A DNA stretch of 64,000 bases from NCBI GenBank assembly GCA_037355855.1, contig CM074758.1:4995001-5059000 (forward strand). The letters are read 5' to 3'. The translations under genes and the position numbers were made by a program. This document shows positions 21,963 to 32,866 of the stretch, piece by piece. A model generated the notes under the pieces. It saw only the letters and a list, made by a program, of their open reading frames with translations. It did not search any database and was not told the DNA's origin. Each line of letters begins with the position of its first letter. Position 1 is the stretch's first letter. This stretch comes from Pseudo-nitzschia pungens (lineage: Eukaryota > Bacillariophyta > Bacillariophyceae > Bacillariales > Bacillariaceae).

Positions 21963-22585
21963 TGCTTAGTATGGATGCTAGCAGAAGTTACTAGGGCCGT
22001 CGCGTACGATTTGTACCAATCGTACCTACCCCGAGTAAAGCACCTATTATGGTGTAGCTAAATGCTACAGGGTTAGGGTTGCTAATGCTACGAGATACTG
22101 AAAGATGCTAACCTACCATGATACCATGCTAAGATACTATGCTACCGCCGGGGTCGGGTCATTTGTGTATAATATGTACTATGACCGGATACCTGACCAA
22201 GACAGTTACCCAACGCGCTAGCACACCTTAGAATCTACGAAGTACTACTAATTAATAATCGGAGCTACGCTACTACGCTACTCAATACGCTACCCGTATA
22301 ATACAGTACTGGAGCTACAGAGCTCTATTATCTACGAGTTATCGGAACGCTGTCACGATACGATATACCGTAGAGCTTGTTAATGCTACGAAATACTGGA
22401 TATGTTAACCTACCATGCTACCATGCTAAGATACTATGCTACCGCCGGGGTCGGGTCACTGCTGTACAATATGTACTACGACCGAACGCCTGACCCAAAC
22501 AGTTATTAAGAGAGCAAGCCAGCATCTAATTAATCGCTACTCCGTAAGCTGTGTTACTCCGTATAATACAGTACTGGAGCTATAT

Positions 22586-23000
22586 TATTAATTTTTTGGT
22601 ATCTTTTACGTCATTATGACAATATGGGTGTCAAACGAGCCGACGACACCCACCGGTTTTGCAAATCACTGTATAAAATCACTGTATTTTGCTCTTGCAA
22701 ATCACTGTATTAAATCACTGTAAATTCGTTGTTGAACCACCATTAGGGTTAAGGGTTGTAGCGCTGTACGTCTAATCGGCTCATTATTATTATTTTTTGG
22801 TATCTTTTACGTCATTATGACAATATGGGTGTCAAACGACGAGCCGACGACACCCACCGGTTTTGCAAATCACTGTATTAAATCACTGTATTTTGCTCTT
22901 GCAAATCACTGTATTAAATCACTGTATTTTGCTCTTGCAAATCACTGTATTAAATCACTGTATTTTGCTCTTGCAAATCACTTTCATTTTTTTTGTGCTC
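22586..23000. repeat. CAAATCACTGTATTAAATCA repeats in a 200-bp duplication
   Basis: A block with TTTTTTGGTATCTTTTACGT and GACACCCACCGGTTTTGC occurs at about 22593 and 22795. After it come one and then three units of a 37-bp repeat built on AAATCACTGTATT and TTTGCTCTTG. Confidence 0.8.
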
Positions 23001-23350
23001 CACTCACTATTTTCTTCAGGAATAACACAAATCACTGCTGTTTCGATTCACAATCCGACTTATTTTGAGTAGAGTTGCTTTATTGCACTCCGTTCGAGAA
23101 CGCAGAGAACCCACCCTACGGTAGGCTCTTTTGCTCATTGTATTTTAGTCCGAATAACCTCCTTGAAGTGGAAAAAGAAGGAATACCGATTGGTAAACAC
23201 TTCAACACGCTCAAGTTCTTTGTTTTCGTGTCGAGGATTAAGAATAGAACGTCAGTGTTCTTCTTTTCCCACCCTTCTCCCTACTATCTTTTCCTAGCCG
23301 GTAAGTGATTAGTTGATTCCGTTTATTTCAATCGAAGCCTTCGTTCCTTT
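23001..23350. other. Unremarkable AT-rich spacer
   Basis: No gene recognised. Short open frames on the plus strand have no family features. Confidence 0.4.
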
Positions 23351-23369
23351 CAACGACCTCACGATCCTA

Positions 23370-24135
23370 TTCATCCCTCTTTCTATTCATTCCCCCTACG
23401 ATCGATCGATTCCAAGTCGATGTGGTATTCATTCCCCCTACGATCGATCGATTCCAAGCCGATGTGGTAGTCATTCCCCCTATGATGGATTCCAAGCTCC
23501 TTTCGATTGAGTCCAAGCCTGTGTGATATTCATTCCCCCTATGATCGATTCCAAGTTGGTGTTGTATTCATTCCCCCTACAATCGATTCCAAGTTGGTGT
23601 TGTATTCATTCCCCCTACGATCGTTTCCAAGTTGGTGTTGTATTCATTCCCCCTACGATCGATGTTCCTTTAAACCCATACGATCCTACGATCCAAGCCG
23701 GTGGTTTGCTCCTTTCAACCCATACGATCCAAGCGTACGATCCAAGCCAATATTGTGAGCACCTACATATCACGTAAAATCATACTGAGAGCTGATCCTC
23801 TATTAGTAATATTAAATGATAATTTAATGTAGACTGCAGCGTTGTAGATCTCCCTTGTAACTCGAAGCGTTGTTCACCTACCTCCCTTGTAATTGGATGC
23901 GTTGTTGATTTCCCTCATCCCCTACGATCCAAGCCTGTGATCGATCGATTCCAAGTCGGTGTGGTAGATCGATTCCAAGTCGGTGTTGTAATTCATTCCC
24001 CCTACGATCGATTCCAAGCCGGTGTGGTATTTATTCCCCCTACGATCGATTCCAAGCCGGTGTGGTATACGATTGATTCCAAGCCGGTGTGGTATTCATT
24101 CCCCCTATGATTGCTGATTCCAAGCCGGTGTAACA
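23370..24135. repeat. ATTCCCCCTACGATCGATTC minisatellite
   Basis: About fourteen irregular units of roughly 38 bp contain CATTCCCCCTACGATCGATT and CCAAGCCGGTGTGGTA or CCAAGTTGGTGTTGTA. The array is interrupted by unique sequence at about 23680-23930. Confidence 0.8.
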
Positions 24136-24139
24136 ACCC

Positions 24140-24838
24140 CAACAATTAGTGTCCCCCCTAGCACAGTTGAGTTCTGTTAATCAGTTTAGCACCCCCTGTA
24201 GATCTTCCAATATTGATCTGATAAGAGATAGGGTATGTAGATCTGGTACAAATTTTACTACAAGGGCCCAGCATCCTGCTTAGCATCCTGTTAAGTGTCC
24301 CCCTTAGCACAGTAGAGTTTGGTTAATTAGTTAGCACCCCCTGTAGTAGATCTCCCAATATTGCTCTGATAAGAGCTAGGGTATGTAGATCTGGTACAAG
24401 TTCTACATAGAAGGCCCAGCATCCTCATGCTCAGCATCCTGTTAAGTGTCCCCCTTTGCACAGTAGAGTTCGGTTATTCTGTTAGCACCCCCTGTAGATC
24501 TCCCAATATTGATCTGATAAGTGATAGGGTATGTAAATCTGGTACAAATTCTACATACAAGGCCCAGCATCCTGCTTAGCATCCTGTTGAGTCCCCCCCT
24601 TAGCACATTACAGTTTGGTTAATCAGTTAGCACCCCCTGTAGATCTCCCAATATTGATCTGATAAGAACAGGGGCATGTACATCTGGTACAAATTCTACT
24701 AGAAGGGCCTAGCATCCTGCTTAGCATCCTGTTTGGTATCCCCCTTAACACAAGTTATTTAAATACGTATATTATTATTATTATTATCACACTACAGTTC
24801 CGTTTATCAGTTAGTACCCCCTGTAGATCTTCTAATAC
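24140..24838 (-). repeat. R3 tandem repeat, inverted, cut by the Gypsy element
   Basis: Four full units and one partial unit of R3 in reverse orientation compared with 19617-20456. The Gypsy element inserted in the last unit after CTAATAC. Confidence 0.75.
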
Positions 24839-25027
24839 TGCCGTGCACCAAAATACAGTCACGAGCGCACACGGGACTGGATTAAGGATAAGGATAAAAA
24901 CAATCGGCGAGTCGACAGAATCGCTGATTCGAAGGGCTCTTAGAACTGTAGCAAATAGACTAACCAATAGAGCTCACAATTTGCATATCACTACTATTCT
25001 AATCACTAGTAGACCCGGGGTATGGCA
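24839..25027 (+). repeat. Gypsy 5' LTR
   Basis: 189 bp, TG...CA ends, followed immediately by the perfect 14-bp palindrome TGATTTTAAAATCA (25028-25041) where a tRNA primer site would be expected. Confidence 0.93.
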
Positions 25028-25755
25028 TGATTTTAAAATCAAGCTGAGTGCTGATGACCATGAGCAGAAAGAGATCGATCGGCCAAGGCGCCGACGAGAT
25101 CGAAAGACTGCCAGAAAATGGAGGCACAGAGAGGCAAAACAGGGAGAAGGATATCCAGTGTCTGCAGCACAAGGAAGACCGACCCCAGCGACTGTTGGCT
25201 CCAGTATGAGGGAGCAACAGCAGCAACAGAGACACCTAAGGACCCAAACAGGCCCATGGTCGACAACAGAAATAATCGAAAAATACAGAAATATGTGCTG
25301 AAAAAGTGACACATAATCCAGTGAATGGACTAATTGGACCAACACTGAGTGGATGGACAGACCACAGGTGGATGCCAACCAAAACCGAAATATACGGATA
25401 TCCGGAAAGGTATATAACCAAATACTTGAACACCACTAATCCCACGGGAAACGGGAAGTGGGACCGGCCCGGTGACCGCTTAACAGAGAAGCAACGCCGG
25501 AGAACCACGGGAATCGAATCCCACAAAATAAAAACAGAAACAACTCCGGGGAACCACAGGATTCCCGTGAGCTAAAGAGAGGGACAACTCCCACCACTGG
25601 ACAAACCAGGGGGAAAATCAGTTATAACACGAGTTATCACGAGAGCAATGAAAATCCAGCAAGAAAAACTGGAGGAACTGAGCAATCACTTTTTGCTCAA
25701 TCTCACCACAAGCAGTGTAACTAAAGTAACTTAATAAACAACTGATTAAACCACC

Positions 25756-27195
25756 ATGGCGACCAAAGGAACCAAGTTGAAACCTTTCAACATCACACGG
25801 GAGGACTGGCCGGAAGACGCCACCACCGTAAAGATGAATGTAGACAGCGAACAAGGTGGAGTCGCATTCAGCGACTACCTGAAGGTTCTCAACGGTACTG
25901 AAAGACCAGAACTCTTCCTTATCTGGAAGAGAGACTTTGACCAGAAAATTGCTGGCAATGACAAACTCCACGGAGACCAGAAATTGGAGGTTCTACAGAG
26001 AATCCTCTCTAAGGAAGCACTCGCACTTGTCCAGCGAACGCTCACTCGGACCTACTTGGCCGAACCGACCCACAAGGTCCACCAAACCAGACGCGTACAG
26101 AAAAAGATCCAGGAAATCGAGCAAAGGGACCAAGCAAACATCCTACTATCAATGGGGCAAAACGCCACCGAAACTCCCACGGGAGCCTCCAAGGAGAAGG
26201 CAAAGGAGAAATCTCCAACCGCCGACAAAACCGACACAGCCACGGCGAGATCGGACAAAGAATCAGAGACCAACAACCTCGAGTCCCCAATCCCAAAGAA
26301 AAAGGTCGCAAGCGCCCTCACCCAGTACTACCAATCCCAGGAGTACAGGAAGGATATCATGGAGGAGTGCATGCATGTCCTCAAGCTCAAAATCTTTGGC
26401 AATGACCAACACGGCAAGCGCTCGTATATCGTCCTCCGACGATTCATGCGAGGCATGCGCGTGGACCTCAAACATGGCATTAGAGCCTGGGCCAATCGAA
26501 TGGCCGAACTCCAAAGCTATCTCCCAGAATGCCTCTGGGAATGTGGCAGTGACCAAATGGAAACACCAAGAAGTTTCACCCAAGGAGAAATGAAGGAAAT
26601 CTTGGATTCCAACATGACCCACTCCCAACGCGAGAAACTGGAGCACATTAGTTGGGACCTCTACACCCACTCCTTTAACACCACTATCGACAAGCTCGAA
26701 AACCTGGAAATCACCATCCGGAAGGAAGCAATAATGCAACAACGCATCACCGACCTCGAAAAGCAGACCGGTGTCACCAAGCAGACTCCCAAGGCCACAT
26801 CTGGGGGAGGAACCCACCACGGGAAATCCCCTGGCAAAAAGAAGCGCCCTGTGGACAACAGCAACAAACAGCTATGCAAGACCTGTGGCAAGGTCCATGC
26901 CGGCAAATGCTGGAAACTAACCGGGGGTCCCTCCAAGAAGGGGAAGTTCGACCGGGAAACCATCAACCTGCTCAAGGAGCACTTTGTGGCAAAAGAACAA
27001 GACTCAGACGCTGAGCAACACTCCAAACCCCACTGGGGAAGGAATCTATCGAACCACGAGTACTCTTATGTACTGGCCACGGCCCAAGCTGACCACGACG
27101 TCTCTGATGACGAGATCGACATCTCCGAACGGGAACTCAAAGAGTACAGAAGAAAGTACAGAAAGACCTTTAAAAAGAAAGGCTCCCACAACTGA
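25756..27195 (+). CDS. Gypsy gag
   Basis: This 479-residue capsid protein packages the element RNA. The N-terminal half is a charged helical capsid-like region; residues 130-190 are a low-complexity linker rich in K, S, P and T. Residues 350-372 are basic. A metal-binding motif CKTCGKVHAGKC follows (C374, C377, H381, C385), a shortened zinc knuckle. The Met at 25756 is preceded by CCACC, a good eukaryotic start context. The frame ends at TGA 27193-27195 and pol starts with the very next codon in the same frame. Pol could therefore be made by readthrough or reinitiation. A roughly 730-bp leader separates the LTR from this start. Confidence 0.9.
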   Translation: MATKGTKLKPFNITREDWPEDATTVKMNVDSEQGGVAFSDYLKVLNGTERPELFLIWKRDFDQKIAGNDKLHGDQKLEVLQRILSKEALALVQRTLTRTYLAEPTHKVHQTRRVQKKIQEIEQRDQANILLSMGQNATETPTGASKEKAKEKSPTADKTDTATARSDKESETNNLESPIPKKKVASALTQYYQSQEYRKDIMEECMHVLKLKIFGNDQHGKRSYIVLRRFMRGMRVDLKHGIRAWANRMAELQSYLPECLWECGSDQMETPRSFTQGEMKEILDSNMTHSQREKLEHISWDLYTHSFNTTIDKLENLEITIRKEAIMQQRITDLEKQTGVTKQTPKATSGGGTHHGKSPGKKKRPVDNSNKQLCKTCGKVHAGKCWKLTGGPSKKGKFDRETINLLKEHFVAKEQDSDAEQHSKPHWGRNLSNHEYSYVLATAQADHDVSDDEIDISERELKEYRRKYRKTFKKKGSHN

Positions 27196-30100
27196 ATGGC
27201 TGATACCATCCACACGGGACCCCGCATCATCAACAGATTTGCGGACGTCTGTGTGGAGGTATTGGACCACAAGGGAAGGGGAAGGATGCTCCGGGGACTA
27301 CTAGACTCCGGTTGCTCCAAATCCATCATACTACAACAGTTTGTCGACCGAAGTCAACTAACGAACCGAGACCAAAGATCTGTCACCTATAATACTTACG
27401 GGGGCAAGTTCCGAACCAAGTCTGCGGCTTCAGTGGGACTGAGGTTGATAGAATTTTCAAACTCCAAGACCATCAAATGGACCTTCCAAGTGGATGAATA
27501 TCATCACCACGAGGAAGTACCCTATGACATGATCATAGGATCAGACCTGATGGCACAACTGGGACTGGATATAAAATACAGTTCCCGAACAATCGAGTGG
27601 CAGGGTGACTCCATCCCCATGAAGGGACTGGGGGAGCTTACTGACCCGGACAAATGTGAGGCAGTATTCTTCGCCAACACACAGAGTCCAATCCTCCAAC
27701 AGGAGGAAGAGAGGCAATCCAAAATTCTGGATGCAGACTACTCCAAAGTCGATATAGACGCTATGGTCAATGACCTGGAGATTACAGACGCGTCCAGGGC
27801 AGCCTTGAAGAAAACGCTAAAGAAATTCCCAACACTCTTTGGAGGAGGATTGGGTCTTCTCAAAAACATAGAACCGGTGTCCATTGAGCTCCAACCAGGG
27901 GTCAAACCGGTCCGGCAGAGGTACTATTCTGTACCCCATGCCTTTGAACAAGCCCTCCGGAAGGAGATTACTAGGCTCTGCGATATTGGAGTCCTGGAAA
28001 AACTCCCTCACGATGATGACTCTCCATGGGCATCTCCTACTTTTTGCCAACCCAAAAAGACAGGGGACATTCGCGTTCTAACGGACTTCCGGAAGATGAA
28101 TGCAGCCATCCAGAGGAAACCGTTTCCACTACCACGAATAGGGGAAACAATCCAACGGCTCCAGAAATTCCAATCAGCCACGGCACTGGACTTATCCCAA
28201 GGCTATTATACAATCCCCATCTGCAAGGAGAGCCAAAAGATTTGCTCTACCATTCTACCATGGGGGAAGTATGCCTACAAGAGACTGGCAATGGGAATCG
28301 CATGTGCGCCCAATATCTTCCAATCAGTCATGATGAACCTCCTCGGCGATCTGGACTACGTCCTTGTCTATATTGATGATATCCTAATCATCCAGAGAGA
28401 AGGGGAATCTGAACAGGATCACCTCGACAAAATCGATACAGTCCTACAAAGACTGGATGACGCCGGCTTCCGAGCCAACCTCAGAAAATCCTTCTTCATG
28501 CAAAAAGAAGTGGAATATCTGGGATTTCTGTTAACAACAGAGGGCATTCAGCCCCAGCCAAAGAAACTGGAGGCGATGAAGCGTCTGGAAGCCCCCAAGA
28601 ACACTAAGCAACTCAAGATGTTTCTTGGAATGGTCAATTTCTACAGGGACATGTGGAAGCAACGCTCCCACATCCTAGCCCCGCTGAACAGACTAGCAGG
28701 GAAAAAGGGAAAAATGAACTGGTACTGGGGCCCAGCAGAGCAGAAAGCTTTCATGGAGGCGAAGAGGATGCTCGCAGACGAAGCAAAGCTTGCATTCCCA
28801 GACTTTACGAAACCATTTCATCTCTACTCAGACGCCAGCGACAGGCAACTGGGAGCAACTGTATGCCAAGATGGCAAGCCCCTTGGTTTCTACACCCGGA
28901 AGCTGAACTCGGCGCAGCTCAACTACACGGTTGGAGAAAAAGAACTCCTGGGCATAGTAGAAGGGCTAAAGGCGTTCGAAGGAATCCTACGAGGACAAGA
29001 TGTGATTATTCACACAGACCACCTTAACCTGCTCTATCAGCAGATGCCCACCCAGAGGATGGTACGATGGAGACTTCTTATGGAGGAGTTCCATCCGGTA
29101 GTCAAGCATGTTGCTGGCAAAGACAACGACGCAGCAGACGCACTGTCCCGCCTGGACATCACAGATGACCCAGCAGACACAGTGGAATGGCTACCACCAA
29201 ACAAGCCCCTCACCTATGCGGATGAGGAAGAGCACCTCCGGCAACTCCTATTCCCGCTTGGAGAAGCGCCGGAAGAATTCCAGGGCAATAGTGCATTCCC
29301 ACTTGCCCCGGACATGATTCAGTTCTACCAGCAAAAGGACACAGGAATCATGAATGCTCTGGAAAAAGACAATCGACTGACCACCAAAATGGTGGAAGGT
29401 TACAACTTAATCCATAAAGAAGGAAAAATTCTCGTCCCGAACAAACTCAAAGACAGAGTCATGGAATGGTACCACAGCATGCTGGTCCATCCCGGCGAGA
29501 AGAGAATGGAACAGAGCATACGCTCAGTGTTCACCTGGAGAGGCCTGAGGAAGGACGTCCAGGACCTCTGTAAACACTGTCACACGTGCCAGATGTTCAA
29601 AAAGAGTGGCCGGAAGAAGTATGGACTACTACCGGAGAAAGCAGTGGAGGTCACCAAATGGCAGAGGGTCAATGTGGACCTCTGGGGACCTGCAACTGTC
29701 CACAATAAAAATGGTAAAGACTACCACATCCATGTCCTCACCATGGTAGATCCAGTGACCGGATGGTTTGAACTGGCTCACCTGAAGGACTCCCCAAATG
29801 CAGCAGAAACTCAACGGTTGCTAGACAGTACATGGCTAGCAAGGTATCCGCGCCCAAAGGAAATTGGCTTTGATGGCGGGAGTGAGTTCAAAGCAGAGTT
29901 CCAAGAGCTCTGTGACAACATGGGGATGAAAAGAAAGCCCAGTGGCGCCTGGAACCCACAGTCCAACTCAGTACTGGAGAGGATCCATCAGGTCCTGAAG
30001 GACTGTCTACTGTCCTTTAACCTGGAACAAAGGGACCTCCACGAGAAGGATCCTTTTGAGGAATTCACTACCAAGGCAGCTTATGCGATTCGCAGCGCCA

Positions 30101-30459
30101 TCCACACCACGCTGGGATACTCTCCGGCACAACTGGTGTTTGGAAGGGACATGTTCATGCCTGTAAACTTCCCAGCGGATTGGGAAGCAATCCAAGCAAG
30201 GAAACAAAAGAGTATCCACAAGAGCAACATCAGGGAGAACCGGAAGCGGATTCCCCATGTCTATAAGGAAGGAGACTATGTCACCCTGGAGAGGAAGGGC
30301 ATTATTCCGAAACTATCCTTCCCACGACAAGGACCTTACAAGGTGCTCAAGGCCCATAACAATGGAACTGTAACTATTGAAACTGCGCCCTTTGTAACCG
30401 ACCGGGTTAACATCAGGAGAGTACACCCTTATTATTGCAGGGATCCTATTCAATCGTAA
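27196..30459 (+). CDS. Gypsy pol (protease, RT, RNase H, integrase)
   Basis: A 1,087-residue polyprotein that copies element RNA to DNA and integrates it. Protease: LLDSGCS with Asp37, then IIGSDLMAQLGLDI. RT: LTDFRKMNAAI, ALDLSQGYYTIPI and the YIDD box at 392-395. RNase H: LYSDAS with Asp546, then TDHLNLLYQ and ADALSRL. Integrase: HSMLVHPG with CKHCHTC as zinc finger, then catalytic Asp828 (VDLWGP), Asp893 (GFDGGSEF) and Glu928 (SVLERIH); a GPY-like QGPYKVL lies near the C-terminus. All expected catalytic residues are present and the frame is unbroken, so the element may be active. It follows gag in frame after one TGA. Confidence 0.95.
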   Translation: MADTIHTGPRIINRFADVCVEVLDHKGRGRMLRGLLDSGCSKSIILQQFVDRSQLTNRDQRSVTYNTYGGKFRTKSAASVGLRLIEFSNSKTIKWTFQVDEYHHHEEVPYDMIIGSDLMAQLGLDIKYSSRTIEWQGDSIPMKGLGELTDPDKCEAVFFANTQSPILQQEEERQSKILDADYSKVDIDAMVNDLEITDASRAALKKTLKKFPTLFGGGLGLLKNIEPVSIELQPGVKPVRQRYYSVPHAFEQALRKEITRLCDIGVLEKLPHDDDSPWASPTFCQPKKTGDIRVLTDFRKMNAAIQRKPFPLPRIGETIQRLQKFQSATALDLSQGYYTIPICKESQKICSTILPWGKYAYKRLAMGIACAPNIFQSVMMNLLGDLDYVLVYIDDILIIQREGESEQDHLDKIDTVLQRLDDAGFRANLRKSFFMQKEVEYLGFLLTTEGIQPQPKKLEAMKRLEAPKNTKQLKMFLGMVNFYRDMWKQRSHILAPLNRLAGKKGKMNWYWGPAEQKAFMEAKRMLADEAKLAFPDFTKPFHLYSDASDRQLGATVCQDGKPLGFYTRKLNSAQLNYTVGEKELLGIVEGLKAFEGILRGQDVIIHTDHLNLLYQQMPTQRMVRWRLLMEEFHPVVKHVAGKDNDAADALSRLDITDDPADTVEWLPPNKPLTYADEEEHLRQLLFPLGEAPEEFQGNSAFPLAPDMIQFYQQKDTGIMNALEKDNRLTTKMVEGYNLIHKEGKILVPNKLKDRVMEWYHSMLVHPGEKRMEQSIRSVFTWRGLRKDVQDLCKHCHTCQMFKKSGRKKYGLLPEKAVEVTKWQRVNVDLWGPATVHNKNGKDYHIHVLTMVDPVTGWFELAHLKDSPNAAETQRLLDSTWLARYPRPKEIGFDGGSEFKAEFQELCDNMGMKRKPSGAWNPQSNSVLERIHQVLKDCLLSFNLEQRDLHEKDPFEEFTTKAAYAIRSAIHTTLGYSPAQLVFGRDMFMPVNFPADWEAIQARKQKSIHKSNIRENRKRIPHVYKEGDYVTLERKGIIPKLSFPRQGPYKVLKAHNNGTVTIETAPFVTDRVNIRRVHPYYCRDPIQS

Positions 30460-30477
30460 CAGTACCATGGAGGAGTA

Positions 30478-30666
30478 TGCCGTGCACCAAAATACAGTCA
30501 CGAGCGCACACGGGACTGGATTAAGGATAAGGATAAAAACAATCGGCGAGTCGACAGAATCGCTGATTCGAAGGGCTCTTAGAACTGTAGCAAATAGACT
30601 AACCAATAGAGCTCACAATTTGCATATCACTACTATTCTAATCACTAGTACACCCGGGGTATGGCA
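30478..30666 (+). repeat. Gypsy 3' LTR
   Basis: 189 bp, one base different from the 5' LTR, followed by AATAC. Confidence 0.93.
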
Positions 30667-30776
30667 AATACGGTACCATAGTGTATCAGTGTTCTAAGAG
30701 CTGAGGAATGTAACTATGATACATATCTATCCTATTATAGGATTTTACCACCCAGTACAATCTCAAAGTACATTAA

Positions 30777-31790
30777 ATAGATGTGACATCCAAACTATCA
30801 GGTGTTTCGTGACAACTATTGGCACTGGAATGGTGGAAATAATCCATTTCTGAATTTACATGCGTCACTTTGTCTATTTTCTAGTGAAATGTGCCAGTAC
30901 TGGAGGAAATGTGCATTAAATAGATGTGACACCCAAAGTATTGGGTCTTGCTCACTCAGACTTTTTTCATACTCCCAAGCATACATAGGGTGAGGACTCT
31001 TGACACTGGAATGGTGGAAATATTCCATTTCTGAATTTACATAGGTCATTTTGTATATTTTCTAGTGAAATGTGCCAGTACTGGAGGAAATGTGCATTAA
31101 ATAGATGTGACATCCAAAGTATTGGGTCTTGCTCACTCAGACTTTTTCCGTAGTCCCAAGCATACATAGGGTGAGGACTCTTGACACTGGAATGGTGGAA
31201 ATAATCCATTTCTGAATTTACATAGGTCATTTTGTATATTTTCTAGTGAAATATGCCAGTACTGGAGGAAATGTGCATTAAATAGATGTGACATCCAAAG
31301 TATTGGGTCTTGCTCACTCAGACTTTTTTCATACTCCCAAGCATACATAGGGTGAGGACTCTTGACACTGGAATGGTGGAAATAATCCATTTCTGAATTT
31401 ACATAGGTCATTTTGTATATTTTCTAGTGAAATGTGCCAGTACTGGAGGAAATGTGCATTAAATAGATGTGACATCCAAAGTATTGGGTCTTGCTCACTC
31501 AGACTTTTTTCATACTCCCAAGCATACATAGGGTGAGGACTCTTGACACTGGAATGGTGGAAATATTCCATTTCTTAATTTACATAGGTCATTTTGTATA
31601 TTTTCTAGTGAAATGTGCCAGTACTGGAGGAAATGTGCATTAAATAGATGTGACACCCAAAGTATTGGGTCTTGCTCACTCAGACTTTTTTCATAGTCCC
31701 AAGCATACATAGAAGGAGGACTATTGGCACTGGAATGGTGGAAATATTCCATGTATTGATTTACATAAGTCATTTTATAGTTTAGTAGTA
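30777..31790. repeat. 181-bp satellite array, family B
   Basis: Five to six units can be tracked by CATACATAGGGTGAGGACT at about 30983, 31164, 31345, 31526 and, diverged, 31707, exactly 181 bp apart. Units carry GACATCCAAAGTATTGGGTC, CACTGGAATGGTGGAAAT and TTTTCTAGTGAAATGTGCCA. The shared words and identical period show descent from the same ancestor as family A. Inner units differ by only a few bases. Confidence 0.92.
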
Positions 31791-32043
31791 GTTACTGTTA
31801 CTAGTAGTGTATTTTTTAGTGTCTTTTGGCTGATTTGCGAAACGGATGTCTGTCCTTTGTCCTTTTTCCTTGTCGGGGTGCCGCGCCAGGTTTTGTAGTA
31901 AAAATGTAGTCAAAAATTATGGCGCGGACTGCAAATGCTGCTAACACACAGCATATGAGTACTTATCTTCTGCAAAAAAAAGGAAGCAAAAAATGCACAT
32001 AAAAAATGCGTGCCAGACTTCACAATAATCGGACGGTCCGACG

Positions 32044-32866
32044 GTGAGTGAACTGCATCAAGATTGGCCGGGTATCGATCATGGAGTTCACTTCTAACCA
32101 TGCATTTAATTGCCTGCTTGCTCCTGGTAGGGAAGAACATACTGAACGCAACTGAAATACGATGTGACGGGAACTGAAATACAATACGACGGGAACTGAA
32201 ATACAATACGACGGGAACTGAAATACAATACGATGGTGAGTGAACTGCATCAAGATTGGGCGGGGGTATCGATCATGGAGTTCACTTCTAACCATGATGC
32301 ATTTAATTGCCTGCTTGCTCCTCGTAGGGAAGAATACACTGAACGCAACTGAAATACAGTGACGGGAACTGAAATACAATACAACGGGAACTGAAATACG
32401 ATACGACGGTGAGTGAACTGCATCAAGATTGGGCAGGGGTATTGATCATGGAGTTCACTTCTAACCATGCATTTAATTGCCTGCTTGCTCCTCGTAGGGA
32501 AGAATACACTGAACGCAACTGAAATACGATGTGACGGGAACTGAAATACGATGTGACGGGAACTGAAATACGATACGACGGGAACTGAAATACGATACGA
32601 CGGTGAGTGAACTGCATCAAGATTGGGCAGGGGTATCGAACATGGAGTCCACTTCTAACCATGCATTTAATTGCCTGCTTGCTCCTGGTAGGGAAGAATA
32701 CACTGAACGCAACTGAAATACGATGTGACGGGAACTGAAATACGATGTGAGGGGAACTGAAATACAATACGATGGTGAGTGAACTGCATCAAGATTGGGC
32801 GGGGGTATCGATCATGGAGTTCACTTCTAACCATGATGCATTTAATTGCCTGCTTGCTCCTCGTAG
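32044..32866 (+). repeat. Array of five intron-shaped units
   Basis: Units at 32044-32130, 32236-32327, 32409-32497, 32603-32691 and 32775-32866 (87-92 nt) each begin GTGAGTGAACTGCATCAAG. All contain ACTTCTAACCATG and end TTGCCTGCTTGCTCCT[CG]GTAG followed by GGAAG. The segments between them (105, 81, 105 and 83 nt) are built from GGGAACTGAAATACGAT repeats. Donor, branch-like and acceptor words are kept in every unit. Whether they are spliced is unknown; no protein frame runs through the intervening segments. Confidence 0.65.

Larger units (their letters stand above)
20640..22580 (-). repeat. Four partial R1 LTR copies in tandem
   Basis: Fragments at about 20648-21060, 21295-21670, 21968-22375 and 22376-22575 each carry the R1 core: GTACGATTTGTACC, TAGGGTTGCTAATGCTACG, GCCGGGGTCGGGTCA and a TATA hairpin. 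Minisatellite (21109-21245) and GCGCTGTATCCCCT arrays separate them. They look like truncated or recombined LTRs. Confidence 0.65.
24839..30666 (+). mobile_element. Complete Ty3/Gypsy LTR retrotransposon
   Basis: Two 189-bp LTRs (24839-25027 and 30478-30666) begin TGCCGTGCACC and end GGTATGGCA. They differ at one base (TAGTAGACCC versus TAGTACACCC). AATAC lies directly outside both ends (24834-24838 and 30667-30671), a perfect 5-bp target duplication. Between them are gag and a full pol in protease, RT, RNase H, integrase order, which defines Ty3/Gypsy. A polypurine stretch CATGGAGGAGTA precedes the 3' LTR. Low LTR divergence means a recent insertion. Confidence 0.95.
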
